Source: Lineus longissimus (lineage: Eukaryota; Nemertea; Pilidiophora; Heteronemertea; Lineidae). Taken from it: 64,000 nt of DNA. Shown piece after piece: positions 50,397 through 60,013 of this stretch. The stretch is taken from assembly GCF_910592395.1 (NCBI RefSeq), contig NC_088313.1:15144437-15208436 (forward strand). Reading direction: 5' to 3'. Under the pieces are notes generated by a model, which was not told the origin of the DNA, did not search any database, and saw nothing but the letters and a program-made list of their open reading frames with translations. Every line of letters starts with the position of its first letter. The stretch's first letter is position 1. The translations under genes and the position numbers were made by a program.

Positions 50397-53351
50397 ACGA
50401 CGGACGCCACGGTATGGGATAAGCTCACCTCTGCTAAGAGGTGAGCTAAAAAAGGTACAGGAAAAAAAGGTACGGAAATAAAGGTACAGGAAATAAAGGT
50501 ACAGGATATAAAAGTATTGGAAATAAAGGTACCGGAAAAAAGGTACTGGAAAAATAGGTACACAAAATGGCATAAATAGGTAAAAAAGTACACAATTTAA
50601 AAAAGATATCATTTGAATTCTCTTTTTTTCTATTCATAACTTTAACTCTATTTGTTGCGTAGGCATTGCATAGGCCTTAGAAATAGGTATATCAAATTTC
50701 CAGTATACCGTTATGGTTTTCAATAATGAAAACACGGCTATCAAGATCATGATGATTGTAAAGATTCTAGGACAATTCCCTCTGCAAAAGGGTTAACTGA
50801 TAAATGCTAAATGATAAATGATAAATTAACAACGTGCCTGGCCAATTAGGTCTTAACAGACAAATTATTAGATTCATGACCAAACACAAGCTATTTAGGG
50901 AAATTGGCGAGAATCTTAATGTGAAATGCCAGGTAGGATGCTAGGTGCGCCCCCCCCCTTTCCCAAGATCCTGGATCAGCCCCTAATAAGAATATGACTT
51001 GATAATTTCAAAATTTAAAATACATGTAACATGAATGTAGTTATTACCAAAAAAAACGTCAGCTCCCCTGTTGGGCAACTTCTTCCATGAATTTTCCTCA
51101 AATTTATTCCGTAACAAAATTGTCTGCAATGTATTAAACTATTTTAAGGCACCACCTTAGTCACAGAAGAAGAAAAATGGGCAAGAAAAGATTAAGACAT
51201 AGGCCGAGTCTGAACCAGTTGAAGAGAATAATATTCTTTTAAAAAATTGTGTACTTTTTTACCTATTTATGCCATTTTGTGTACCTTTTTTTCCGGTACC
51301 TTTTTTCCGGTACCTTTATTTCCAGTACATGTACTTTTATTTCCTGTACCTTTATTTTCGTACCTTTTTTCCTGTACCTTTTTTTCCTGTACCTTTTTTC
51401 CGTACCTTTTTTCCTGTACCTTTTTTTCCTGTACCTTTTTTACCGTATACCGGTGTTTTCATATCACGGATGCCCATAAAAGCTACCCCAGCCTCAAACA
51501 GAGCAAACTGTGGATCACATTCATTTGGACAAAAAGGAGAAAGCTTGTCAAGAGTTTGATAAACTTTTATGGTAAATATTTGCCATTGTACAATAATGTG
51601 CTCTTGTGCAATGGTGATATCAGGTCAGTCTTCCATTGTGCCTATGTATGTGCGTAGTTAGATAAAGTTATATATAAGACCATACAGATATGAAATAAAA
51701 TATGCCATAACAATTAACATGTTTGTAAGGTGTGCATGACCATAACAATATCAAGTCCTGATCCACTACGACAGGATGATAGATAGCACAACAGATACCA
51801 ATACATATAGCAATGTGTCAAAATGAATATAAAATGGGGGGATGATAAATTGTATCACTATCATGTTATTGGTCATGTTGGTGGGGGGGGGTGATGGCGG
51901 GCTGGGGGTGGTTGTTGCAAGGGGATATTAGGATGGAATTGGAGGGGTGATATAAGTTGGTCATTTAATGGTAAGGGAATGAATGATTATCGACATATAA
52001 ATTGTAACAGCATAAACGATAATGGTAATGGTAATCATGGTTAGTAATGGTACAAATGGTAATAGTTTTTATCATAACCGTATAAATGGTAGTGTTTATA
52101 ATGATACTCTGGTAATGATGTACATGTATGTGGTAATGGTACATAAAAAGTCAGACAATCATATACATTTTTCTATATTTCGATGTTTGAAGACGCTATT
52201 TTAAAAACCTGCAAAAATAGAAACAAACATTTTTGTTCCAGCTACATGTAGTAGAGCAATGTAGGTAATAAAGGCACTGGAAAAAAAGGCACTGGAAAAA
52301 AGGTATGGAAAAAAGGCACTAGGTAAAAAAGGCACTGGAAAAAAAGGCACTAGGTAAAAAAGGCACTAGGAAAAAAGGCACTAGGTAAAAAAGGCACTGG
52401 AAAAAAGGCACCAGGAAAAAAATGCACTGGGTAAAAAAGGCACTGGAAAAAAAGGCACTGGAAAAATGGCACCAGAAAAAATGTATGGGAAATCTCTGAG
52501 AAATCTCTACTACATAAAATTTTATGTGCATTTCTATGTGTAGTTTTTTTCTACATCAACAGAATACTGGGTGGTCCAAAAAAACGGAACAGCCTATTTT
52601 CAGTACCCTCCGACCAGAAAAACTAGCTTGGATAGGCAGGGAATCCTTATAAAAAATGATACAAAGATCATCCAATTTGGTCCAGTAGTTCTTCAAGACA
52701 CAATAGTTTATCACAAGAGTGGCTATTGACATCTAGCAAAACATTCTTGATGAGTCTCATTGCAGTTTTATTGGTGAGAAAGACTTGGAAGCACATTACA
52801 CATAGCACATTACACATATAGAAATGCACGGGGGGGGCACCCCAAATGAATTTTTAACCTAGAGATTTCCTGGTGCCTTTTTTTCCAGTGCCTTTTTTAC
52901 CTAGTATAGCAATTTCCTGGTGCCTTTTTCCAGTGCCTTTTTTACCTAGTGCCTTTTTTACCCAGTGCCTTTTTTTCCTAGTGCCTTGTTTTACCTAGTG
53001 CCTTTTTTTACCTAGTGCCTTTTTTCCAGTGCCTTTTTTACCTAGTGCCTTTTTTTCCGTACCTTTTTTTCCAGTGCCTTTTTTCCAGTGCCTTTATTTA
53101 TACTGTCTACCGTAGTAGAGCTATGTTAATCCTACTATTCTCAGCTCAATTGCATTATCAGGTCATTCTCACTCCCTAGTATTGTATGAGATATACTAAT
53201 TACTAGGCCTGAATACACACAATGCTGCATGTAGGCCTACTTTATCATCAAGACATCATGAGATAAGAGCAAAAAGGCGGAGTTATTTACCTTCAGTTCC
53301 AGAAAGAACCAAACACGTAAAAGTTACGGCAAGAAGTTCAAAATGATACAT
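38373..53351 (-). CDS. Copper-only SOD-repeat protein, secreted, probably GPI-anchored
   Basis: Six tandem Cu/Zn-SOD-like domains. Exons: 53291-53351, 48644-48836, 47368-47471, 45141-46781, 44707-44915, 44141-44224, 40543-40662, 39962-40106, 39584-39710, 39367-39482, 38827-38940, 38373-38446; all GT-AG and in phase, 995 aa. Signal peptide at 1-20 (MYHFELLAVTFTCLVLSGTE); hydrophobic C-terminus VVSPSLFLTLIISFIIT after NSG, as in a GPI signal. Domains 4-6 keep the copper ligands: HVH 454/456 with H477 and H547; 611/613, H633, H696; 771/773, H794, H861. They also keep the active-site Arg before Cys (R555, R703, R869) and the paired Cys (C471/C558, C625/C706, C788/C872). The zinc-site histidines are missing and the region between is short, as in copper-only SODs. 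Domains 1-3 lack most ligands (LKVHE, WGIAQFP, GRSMTVTV). Such repeat proteins have been described in animals as CSRPs; the CHRD family name covers similar sequence. Activity is not shown. Confidence 0.9.
38976..39132. mobile_element. pogo/Tigger-like MITE, copy 3
   Basis: Begins 'acaatagaacctctctatta' and ends 'gctaaggggactgta', in an intron of the SOD-repeat gene. Confidence 0.75.
40714..40869. mobile_element. pogo/Tigger-like MITE, copy 4
   Basis: Begins 'acagtagaacctctcgggac', ends 'gaggttccactgt', 45 bases from an exon of the SOD-repeat gene. Confidence 0.75.
41176..41278 (-). pseudogene. Orphan exon-like segment in an intron of the SOD-repeat gene
   Basis: Has a good acceptor (TTTCTTTAG) and donor (GTATGT) around an open 34-codon frame ending FDPSDFVASVK, like the strand FDPAEVTVNL that precedes HVH in domain 5. 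It enters in phase 2, whereas the neighbouring exons join in phase 0, so including it would break the frame. Possibly a relic of a lost SOD domain, an alternative exon needing a partner I did not find, or chance. Confidence 0.4.
48905..49067. mobile_element. pogo/Tigger-like MITE, copy 5
   Basis: Left end 'accagtagaacccccc', right end 'agagaggttctaccg'; internal 'ggtgtccttattagagagg'. In intron 1 of the SOD-repeat gene. Confidence 0.72.
49270..50447. mobile_element. Helentron/HINE-like non-autonomous element
   Basis: A tandem core with period about 305 bases ('cctctgtgaccttgaaaag' at 49418, 49730, 50029) is followed by an (ACG)n microsatellite and then a perfect hairpin 'agctcacctc-tgctaa-gaggtgagct' (50422-50447). 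'gtgctcacctc' near the left end matches the hairpin stem. This layout (subterminal inverted motif, central repeats, microsatellite, 3' hairpin) is that of Helentron-associated elements such as the bivalve 'pearl' repeats. It sits inside foldback element A. Confidence 0.65.
50303..50404. repeat. (ACG)n microsatellite
   Basis: About 100 bases of nearly pure GAC/CGA/ACG repeats, interrupted by 'ggacgacgg' at both ends. It makes false Arg- or Asp-rich open frames on both strands. Confidence 0.97.
52262..53111. mobile_element. Foldback element B with GGCACTGG tandem-repeat arms
   Basis: Left arm: repeated 'aaaggcactggaaaaa' and 'aaaggcactaggtaaa' units (52270-52490). Right arm: the reverse complement units 'ccagtgcctttttt' and 'acctagtgcctttttt' (52872-53095). 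Outer ends are 'taggtaataaaggcactgg' and 'ccagtgcctttatttata'. Direct repeats flank it: 'gtagtagagcaatg' (52248-52261) and 'gtagtagagctatg' (53112-53125). The loop (about 380 bases) is non-coding. Same left terminus as element A except GGCACTGG for GGTACAGG. Confidence 0.78.
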
Positions 53352-53773
53352 AATGGTATCACTTTCGAATGAACACTTTAAAATAGAAATCCACTTTAAA
53401 TAAATCGGTGAAAACAGCACTCAAAGTGGATGGATTTATAGCACTTTCTGCCTTGTTTCTACCGCATGTCAGTTGTTTTGATGACCTCTAACCTTTGATG
53501 CATAATGATGCGATAATGGTCTCGTGCTATTGATAGTTTGATGGCGGGATATTCAAAAATGTTAAATAGAGAGAAGATTCTGGATTCATAAAGATGCTAC
53601 ACAGCTGAGCCCTTTTCACAACGTTTTGACTCCTTAATACTGACACTTGATTCAGTGCCCTGTGCTATGATAAGTAAAAGACCCCTATGCAGTCCATTGC
53701 GTCATCCTGGTCGGCGACAGGACGAGGCATGCAGTCCACTGCACCGAAGTGTTTGAAGCATCAAATTTCTCAC
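53352..53773. other. Upstream region of the SOD-repeat gene
   Basis: The 5' flank of the signal-peptide exon. No TATA box or other promoter element stands out. Confidence 0.4.
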
Positions 53774-54234
53774 TGCTGAGGTCCCTCACTCTATCTCATC
53801 CTCACACCTCAGGTCCCATGATCAAACCCATCCTCCCCTGCTGAGGTCCCTCACTCTATCTCATCCTCACACCTCAGTTCCCATGATCAAACCCATGCTC
53901 ACTGCTGAGGTCCCTCACTCTATCTCATCCTCACACCTCAGGTCCCATGATCAAACCCATCCTCACTGCTGAGGTCCCTCACTCTATCTCATCCTCACAC
54001 ATCAGGTCTCATGATCAAACCCATCCTCACTGCTGAGGTCCCTCACTCTATCTCATCCTCACACCTCAGGTCTCATGATCAAACCCATCCTCACTGCTGA
54101 TGTCCCTCACTCTATCTCATCCTCACACATCAGGTCTCATGATCAAACCCATCCTCACTGCTGAGGTCCCTCACTCTGTCTCATCCTCACACCTCAGGTC
54201 TCATGATCAAACCCATCCTCACTGCTGAGGTCCC
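53774..54234. repeat. 64-bp minisatellite, seven copies plus a partial
   Basis: Units start 'tgctgaggtccctcactcta' at 53774, 53839, 53903, 53967, 54031, 54095, 54159 and 54223 (partial). Copies differ by single bases (cacctc/cacatc, gaggtc/gatgtc). Confidence 0.95.
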
Positions 54235-55006
54235 CGATCGAGTTTTTAAAAATACTTTATAATGTATAACGTAGGTGTATGATAAGAAAGATACTTCCCT
54301 AACAGAATGTCCTTATCAACCTGATTCATTCGAAAGCGTACCGGTTGAAACACATGCGGAACGCGAATTCCGTTACGGTACCTCGTTCTCGGGAGGTGGA
54401 ATTGATCTAAACCTCACTAATCAGTGGCGGTGGATGTGGCTTCTCATTGTCTGCAACTAATTTACAACACTACCTTGAGTTTCAAAAACTAGAACTAACA
54501 TGAGTACACAAATGAAAGTGATTAGAAAGACTTGATTTTCTCCGGTTGTTAGTCAATGCTGTCATCCAGATTTCATTGAAATCTGGTCAAGTCATGGTCC
54601 ATTGGTCATGGTTACGCGGCGGCACGGCCGGTCATCTGACACGTGGAGGAGGCAACCATGTTAAACTTTTTCAATTTTCACCAAAGAATATGAAAATATT
54701 TTGGTAAGAAATAAACGAAAACCTTTCATTTTGTTACAGTATGATGCGAAGAGCGTCTATACATCATATTCATCTCTCGATGTTTAGTTCAAAACTGCAT
54801 TTCACTACATTTTTAGTCACTCGCATGTGGTGTAGAGTTGAGCGTATATATTAGATTGTTCAAAATGCATACATGTACCGTCTTAATGTTCTCACGGTGA
54901 CAATTATCGCGGTGATGAGGCATATACCTAAATGACTTGAAGCCAAGATCCGCCGATATGTATAAAATCTATTGTTCTCCGAGCGAACTCTATATATGCC
55001 CATATT

Positions 55007-55213
55007 AGGCAGGTTTCGCCACTCCGAGGTACGAAGTATGAAAATGTACTTTATCGAAGACTTTCTTCGAAAATATTCCCCATTCCTCGTCTAGCTATGT
55101 ATCGAGGAAGATTTGCGAGTGTCGCAGAAATGAATTCGCACATGACTTTGATGACACGACAGACCGTCGTTTATACGAGACTTCCTCGTTTATAGGGGTT
55201 GCGAAACCTGCCT
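55007..55213. mobile_element. 207-bp MITE with AGGCAGGTTTCGC ends
   Basis: Terminal inverted repeats 'aggcaggtttcgc' and 'gcgaaacctgcct' are perfect over 13 bases. Non-coding inside. Confidence 0.75.
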
Positions 55214-55498
55214 ATTTTTTCATTTGGGGAGTTAACATCAACTGTAAAATCGGCCAGGTCCTGTCATGACATCCAAGATGGCCGTACCAGCATCATTTCA
55301 TGAAGTGGTGATCCCATCGAGAATATCGAAACGGCTCCTGACGATTTTACAGCAATGGACATATTGACCGTACGAATGAGGTACTACTGATGAATAAGAG
55401 ATGCTCTGTATTGTGGCATTTGCGTTGAGATGCGTTCGTCTTCGTAAAACATGTCTATTGTTTGAATGACGTCACATATTTTGAAAGGAAGGCAAAAT

Positions 55499-55715
55499 CA
55501 AAGAACGGGGATCGCCGTTTCTCCGTGGCTGCCCTTATCTCTGGAATCGACTCCCCAAAGCAATTACATCTGCTGAGACCCTCACCCAATTCAAATCCCT
55601 TCTTAAAACACACTTGTTCAATCTTCACTTAAAAAAATAGAGGAGGTAGCGCTTTGAGCAGGGTGACCTGGAAAGGCGCTTTACAAATTCTATATTTATT
55701 TATTTATTTATGCTG
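55499..55715 (+). mobile_element. 3' end of a LINE (non-LTR retrotransposon)
   Basis: After one frameshift near 55535, the plus strand encodes WNRLPKAITSAETLTQFKSL and KTHLFNLHL then TAG at 55638, the usual C-terminal tail of CR1/L2/Jockey-like reverse transcriptases. It is followed by 'aaggcgctttacaaattcta' and a TTTA repeat tail. A 5'-truncated dead copy. Confidence 0.8.
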
Positions 55716-55862
55716 TTATTTACGTTGAGGACATTGACCTCCTTTGTCGTATGCGTTGAGGATCTTAACCTCGACATTTTGTAGGGCACATATACCAAAA
55801 TGCCTTTTTCTGACGTCATTCCCGTTTACATCGGGTGGCAACGTCCATGATCTTATTCTTAA

Positions 55863-56255
55863 CACCTTCAGCGCCGAACCATGTAGATCTCAGTGGCCCA
55901 AATCCCCCTCTCTATCGGAGTCTCATGGACTTCATGAAAGAACTACACCATCGCCATCTTCAGGGCAAGGTAGGAACTGAAAAGACCAAACCACTGAATA
56001 ACAAAATAAAGCTGTTCCGACACCGGGAACTTTTAGGGGTGTCGGGGGGTGTTGGAAAAGGGGGTCATTTTTGGTCATTTTTCAACCAAAAATTAAAATA
56101 TAGTAAAGGAGTGTAGCTAACATAACTCTATTGATTCAAGAAGACCTTGTCTTGGAGAAGTTACTGCAAAAGACCTCATGCAGCCATCGCTTATACTTTT
56201 TTTCTGGGGGTCTGAAAAGGCGGTGTTGGGGGGTGAAATACCGGCGCTGAAGGTG
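55863..56255. mobile_element. 393-bp MITE with TTAA target duplication
   Basis: Inverted ends 'caccttcagcgccg' and 'cggcgctgaaggtg' are flanked by TTAA on both sides (55859-55862, 56256-56259). TTAA targets are typical of piggyBac and Kolobok elements. The inside is non-coding and G-rich. Confidence 0.8.
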
Positions 56256-58130
56256 TTAAGTTCACTATTATATAGCAAATATGCAAAAGTAAAGACGTTC
56301 AAATGTCGTTTCCGTGTAAGTAATGACGTTACGTTTGTTATTTCCTTGTACATGTAAACACCCAAGTAGACCAGGAATTATTCTGATGTTATTCTCTTAA
56401 GCCCGAGCTGTCATCTTGAACTTGTCATATCCTCACTATAGAATCTTCATCAAATAATACGGCATACCTGTCAGCTATTTGTCATAACGGGTTGCCGGGT
56501 GGTACATTTCTACATGATTTGTCCAAGACCACTTAAATTTGTCATCTGTGAGAAAGTGACGGTTGTAAAACCTTACATGTCATATCTCGAAAATTCTTAC
56601 CTGCTGACGTTTGACCTTGACCAACTTTTCAAATTTAAAGAGGTCAAATGCTCCTCCCCTAGCACACGCGTCTGGGTCGCGGTCGTGGTGAGACAAGACC
56701 ACAATTGATTTTTTTAAGCCTTTTAGCAGTTAAATTGTCAATGTTTGACCGCGACGCATCAAAGAACGCGTGGTGTTGTGAATCTGAAATTTAGATTATG
56801 TTATTCCGGACAGTCGGGCAAGTAAATGGTGAAAAATAAAATGGTGATTGACCACGGAAATTTTTTTTTAATCGACAAATTAGACAGACTTTGATATTTC
56901 CACTCTTTTCAGCCAACTGGCAGAAAAAACTCAAAACACGCCCCCTATTACCAAATTAGCAAAATTCGAAATTAATTTTTTCATCAAATAATTTCTTTAT
57001 ATCTGTAGACTTGCCACAACAAATATTTTTTCAATACCTCTCCAAATATGTACTTGAGAGTAAAAAACATGCACTCGTCTAATAGATAGGCCTGGACCCT
57101 CCAACCTATGAATATTCATTAGTGGTCTTGTCTCTGGTAATTGGGCGATCGTGTTGACGAGGGAAAAGCAAAGTGGAAACTAATCGGGAAGGGAGAATTT
57201 TTGTTATGAAGCATGCGGGATGGTCGTGTTACTAAGGTGGTCGTTTTTCTTGACAAAACACTAACAGGTTCTAGTGAATAATAGAATATTGCAATAACTA
57301 TCTCAAAAAGAGAAACCAACAACGTACGAAGTTTGTAAAGGTACCAATCGACGCTGATTTTTCAGAAGTTACTTTCGTCCTTTACTGACTCGGAGCCAAT
57401 TATAAACGAGTCGTGTTGCGTAACTGATTTCGCTCAGGACCACAGACCTTCGTACTTCATTCGTAAGGGCTGTGAAACCTGCCTAATGGACCAACATGGC
57501 CACGACCCCATTATTGGGAACGCATCTTTAAAATGACAGTGTCGCAAGGAGCGAGATTCTTTGATTCTGTAATTTCCTCGACTCATAAGGACAGAGTCAC
57601 AAGCAAAGGCGACCGAGGCTTACAAAGGGCCAAGGAGCGGACCATGATGTAAAGTCCCCGCAGCTATATACTGTACTTCCTAACCTAAGGTTAACAGTAA
57701 GGATTATGTCCGCCAAGAATAAATTATTTCCGGTAATGCCCACTGTTTGTGATTTCCCTTTGATAGGGGTTTGAGGGTTCAATTTGCGTTTCAATAGTGA
57801 TTTTAATTCAGTAGTCATGCGTGCCAACAATGGACGTGTGCATTACAGGAAATGTTATCCGAGGCCTGGTGATCATTTCCGCATTTCTTGATAATCGGGC
57901 TGGTATTGTGGCTAGACAGACACTAGTCATTAACCATTGTACGCTCGTGCGAAAGCCCCTGGCTTTTCAATTGTTGGGTGCTCTTAAGGAGCAACTGTTT
58001 AATCATTGAGGTAAAACACTTGAACGAAATTTCTTGGTTGCAACCTTTATTGACAAATTGGCGTAAATAGGATCGCTGTGCACTGAATCTTTACATTACT
58101 GGAAAACGTAGGCCTATTCTCAGTCTGTAA

Positions 58131-59755
58131 TTACTCTATATCCATGTCAAATTCAAGGCCGTCTTCATCATCCAATTCCTCATTGCCAATCAGTAAATCA
58201 TCCACATCAGCTGGATAGTGCAAGAGCCCTGCCGCGCCCCAAGCTCGGACAATAGCCTCCAAGGCAATCCCATCCCATGATGCAGACACAATTTCAAGAA
58301 CAGCTTCCCATGGAATTCGTGGACACTGTCCATCCTCACCAGTGTTGGTTGATCAATGCTTTCCACGCATTGCGTGCCCTGGCTTTGAATGCGCGCATAA
58401 CGGTGCAGTCTAACGGCTGCACAAATGCCGTACAGCCAGGTGGAATGAACTGCACTAGTCCACCTGCTTCCCCGACTGCTCTTGATGTTGATCTGTGGAG
58501 AACCTGTTTGTTCATACGTCCTGTTGTGTATACTGTCCATCTGCATGAACGTTTCGTCCATGTTGCCGATGATGCGGAATGCCATCTCTCCAACTGTTTG
58601 AAAAAAGTTGGCACGGAACTCGGCAATGAGATTCTCAGCGTCCTAGGTATCGTCCTGGGGCCGTATTTACAAAGCCCTCGCATCTCTGCGACCACGCAAA
58701 TCTATTTTTCACCTGCATACACCCTATTGTTCACTGACTGTCAGACAAAAGATTAGCGTGGTCGAAAAGTTGCGAGGGCTTTGTAAATATGGCCCCTGGT
58801 ATCTTTCGTCACTTTCCGCAGGGAAATGTTTTGTCTAGAAATTGAAATAGCAGAGATGTTAACATGATTGGGATGAACATGATGAAAGCGCTATACACTT
58901 TATTTAACCATTTTAGCATTAAGCATTTTGAGAGGTATACTAAGAGAAACAGCTTATCAGCAGAATTGTTGTTTCACTTGAAAACAATAGACTCATTCTG
59001 AGTTTATCTTTTCTTGAAACCTTCAAACCAACCATTTGATGCAGCAAGGTTTGAGCGTTCAGGTTTACTAGTTACAATGTCGGCTTGGGTTTCTTCAGGA
59101 AGCTGGTCCCACCACTGTTGAAACTCGATCATCGCCCTCTCCTTTAGATCTTCGATACTGACTGGCATACCAATTTGTCTTTTATCACGAAACCACTCCG
59201 ACATCTCAACTTCCATCTCAGGCCAATACCCTGAAAGACAAAACATAGTAATTCATTATTTGCAACCTGACAGCCATATTGAATATCGGATCACGCCAAA
59301 TTTCGCAAGGAACCTTCCTCTATAGTCACCCCAAGATACACAACAACAAGTTTCATGGCAAAATTGTCCACAAACGTACAGACGGACATCGGACGCTACG
59401 ACAATACCCGTCGGGCTGATGGGTAAAAAAGGTGCTATACAGCAAAAAAATTGCTATACATGTACACGCCATAGCACCTCTATTGTACCCCTAGTTTTCA
59501 GAGTGAAGGGTTAAAGTGCAACTCACCGACATCGCGGTCCTTGACCTTGCGCTCTTGGCCCCTTTTTTTGCTGTGGTCAAAATTGTGGCGAATTGTCTCC
59601 TCCTTGCGCAACCAAGACAGGAACGTGGCCTTCTTGATGTTGTGCTCTTCTGAATACAGCCTTACGCATCTTTGTTGGTTTCGGTACCCGTCTATGTACT
59701 TCAGCTTTTCTTTTAAGAGTAAGACGCGAACATTCTGCGTGCCATGATTATGCAA
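58131..59755 (-). pseudogene. Tigger/pogo-like transposase, broken
   Basis: Exon 1 (59527-59755) encodes a psq/CENP-B-type helix-turn-helix (YIDGYRNQQRCVRLY, KKATFLSWLRKEE). It splices in phase across a 296-base intron to 59004-59230, the CENP-B/Tc5 HTH (FQQWWDQLPEE, SNGWFEGFKKR), which then meets a stop. The DDE part survives only as pieces: NMDET near 58555 (first catalytic Asp), then directly PPGCTAFVQPLDCTVMRAFK and the acidic tail to a stop at 58131, with the middle of the domain deleted and a frameshift or stop near 58340. A 140-bp MITE lies at 58657-58796. Not functional. Confidence 0.85.
58657..58796. mobile_element. Hairpin MITE nested in the transposase pseudogene
   Basis: Ends 'ggggccgtatttacaaagcc' and 'ggctttgtaaatatggcccc' are inverted; pairing runs inward through 'ctcgca' and 'gaccacgc' / 'gcgtggtc'. 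Confidence 0.85.
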
Positions 59756-60013
59756 GCTAAGCTAGGGCTTCTATGAAGTCTTTCAAGCAGTCATGGTCTT
59801 TATACCATGCAACAATGTTCATTTCCACTCAAAGCTCGTGACAGTTGTTAATTTCACTCTACTTTCACTATTGAAACACAGATTGAACCAGTCAAACCTC
59901 TATCACGCCACGTGATGGCCTTGGCTATCACTAAATTATAAATGGGCATTACCGGAATAAATTATTCTCGGCGGCCATATTTCTCACTGTTAACCTTAGG
60001 TTAGGAAGTACAG

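Larger units (their letters stand above)
49251..51451. mobile_element. Foldback element A with GGTACAGG tandem-repeat arms
   Basis: The left arm consists of units like 'ggtacaggaaataaa' (49257-49275 and 50454-50560), then 'ggtacacaaaatggcataaa'. The right arm is its reverse complement (51249-51445, 'tttatgccattttgtgtacc', then cctgtaccttttttt units). The left arm is interrupted by the insertion at 49270-50447. Direct repeats flank it: 'ggtgttttcgaatc' (49237-49250) and 'ggtgttttcatatc' (51452-51465). The loop (about 50620-51240) codes for nothing. Confidence 0.75.
54235..57670. other. Gene-poor, transposon-rich spacer
   Basis: Apart from the three mobile-element relics listed inside it, no gene is seen. 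Near 57465-57482 'ctgtgaaacctgcctaatgg' resembles one end of the MITE at 55007-55213, suggesting a partial second copy. Confidence 0.5.
57671..60013 (-). mobile_element. Tigger/pogo-like DNA transposon, full length, inactive
   Basis: Inverted ends start 'ctgtacttcctaacctaagg' (57671) and 'ccttaggttaggaagtacag' (ending 60013), with TA flanks. Similarity of the ends continues inward for about 145 bases ('aataaattatt', 'ccggtaatgccc', 'ggttcaat', 'gtttcaatagtga'). Encloses a decayed transposase on the minus strand. Confidence 0.85.

Noticed and set aside
50135-50593. Open frame with a long poly-Arg run (and its plus-strand counterpart)
   Set aside because: It is the (ACG)n microsatellite read through, flanked by repeat DNA. 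No gene.
51247-51657. Frames rich in Phe, Pro, Val and Thr
   Set aside because: Translation of the foldback arm units (cctgtaccttttt), not protein-coding.
38373-53351. Chordin homologue, from CHRD-like domain resemblance
   Set aside because: No von Willebrand C repeats, and the His, Arg and Cys pattern is that of Cu/Zn SOD domains.
54275-54460. 61-codon frame after the 64-bp minisatellite
   Set aside because: No splice context, no similarity recognised, isolated in repeat-rich spacer.
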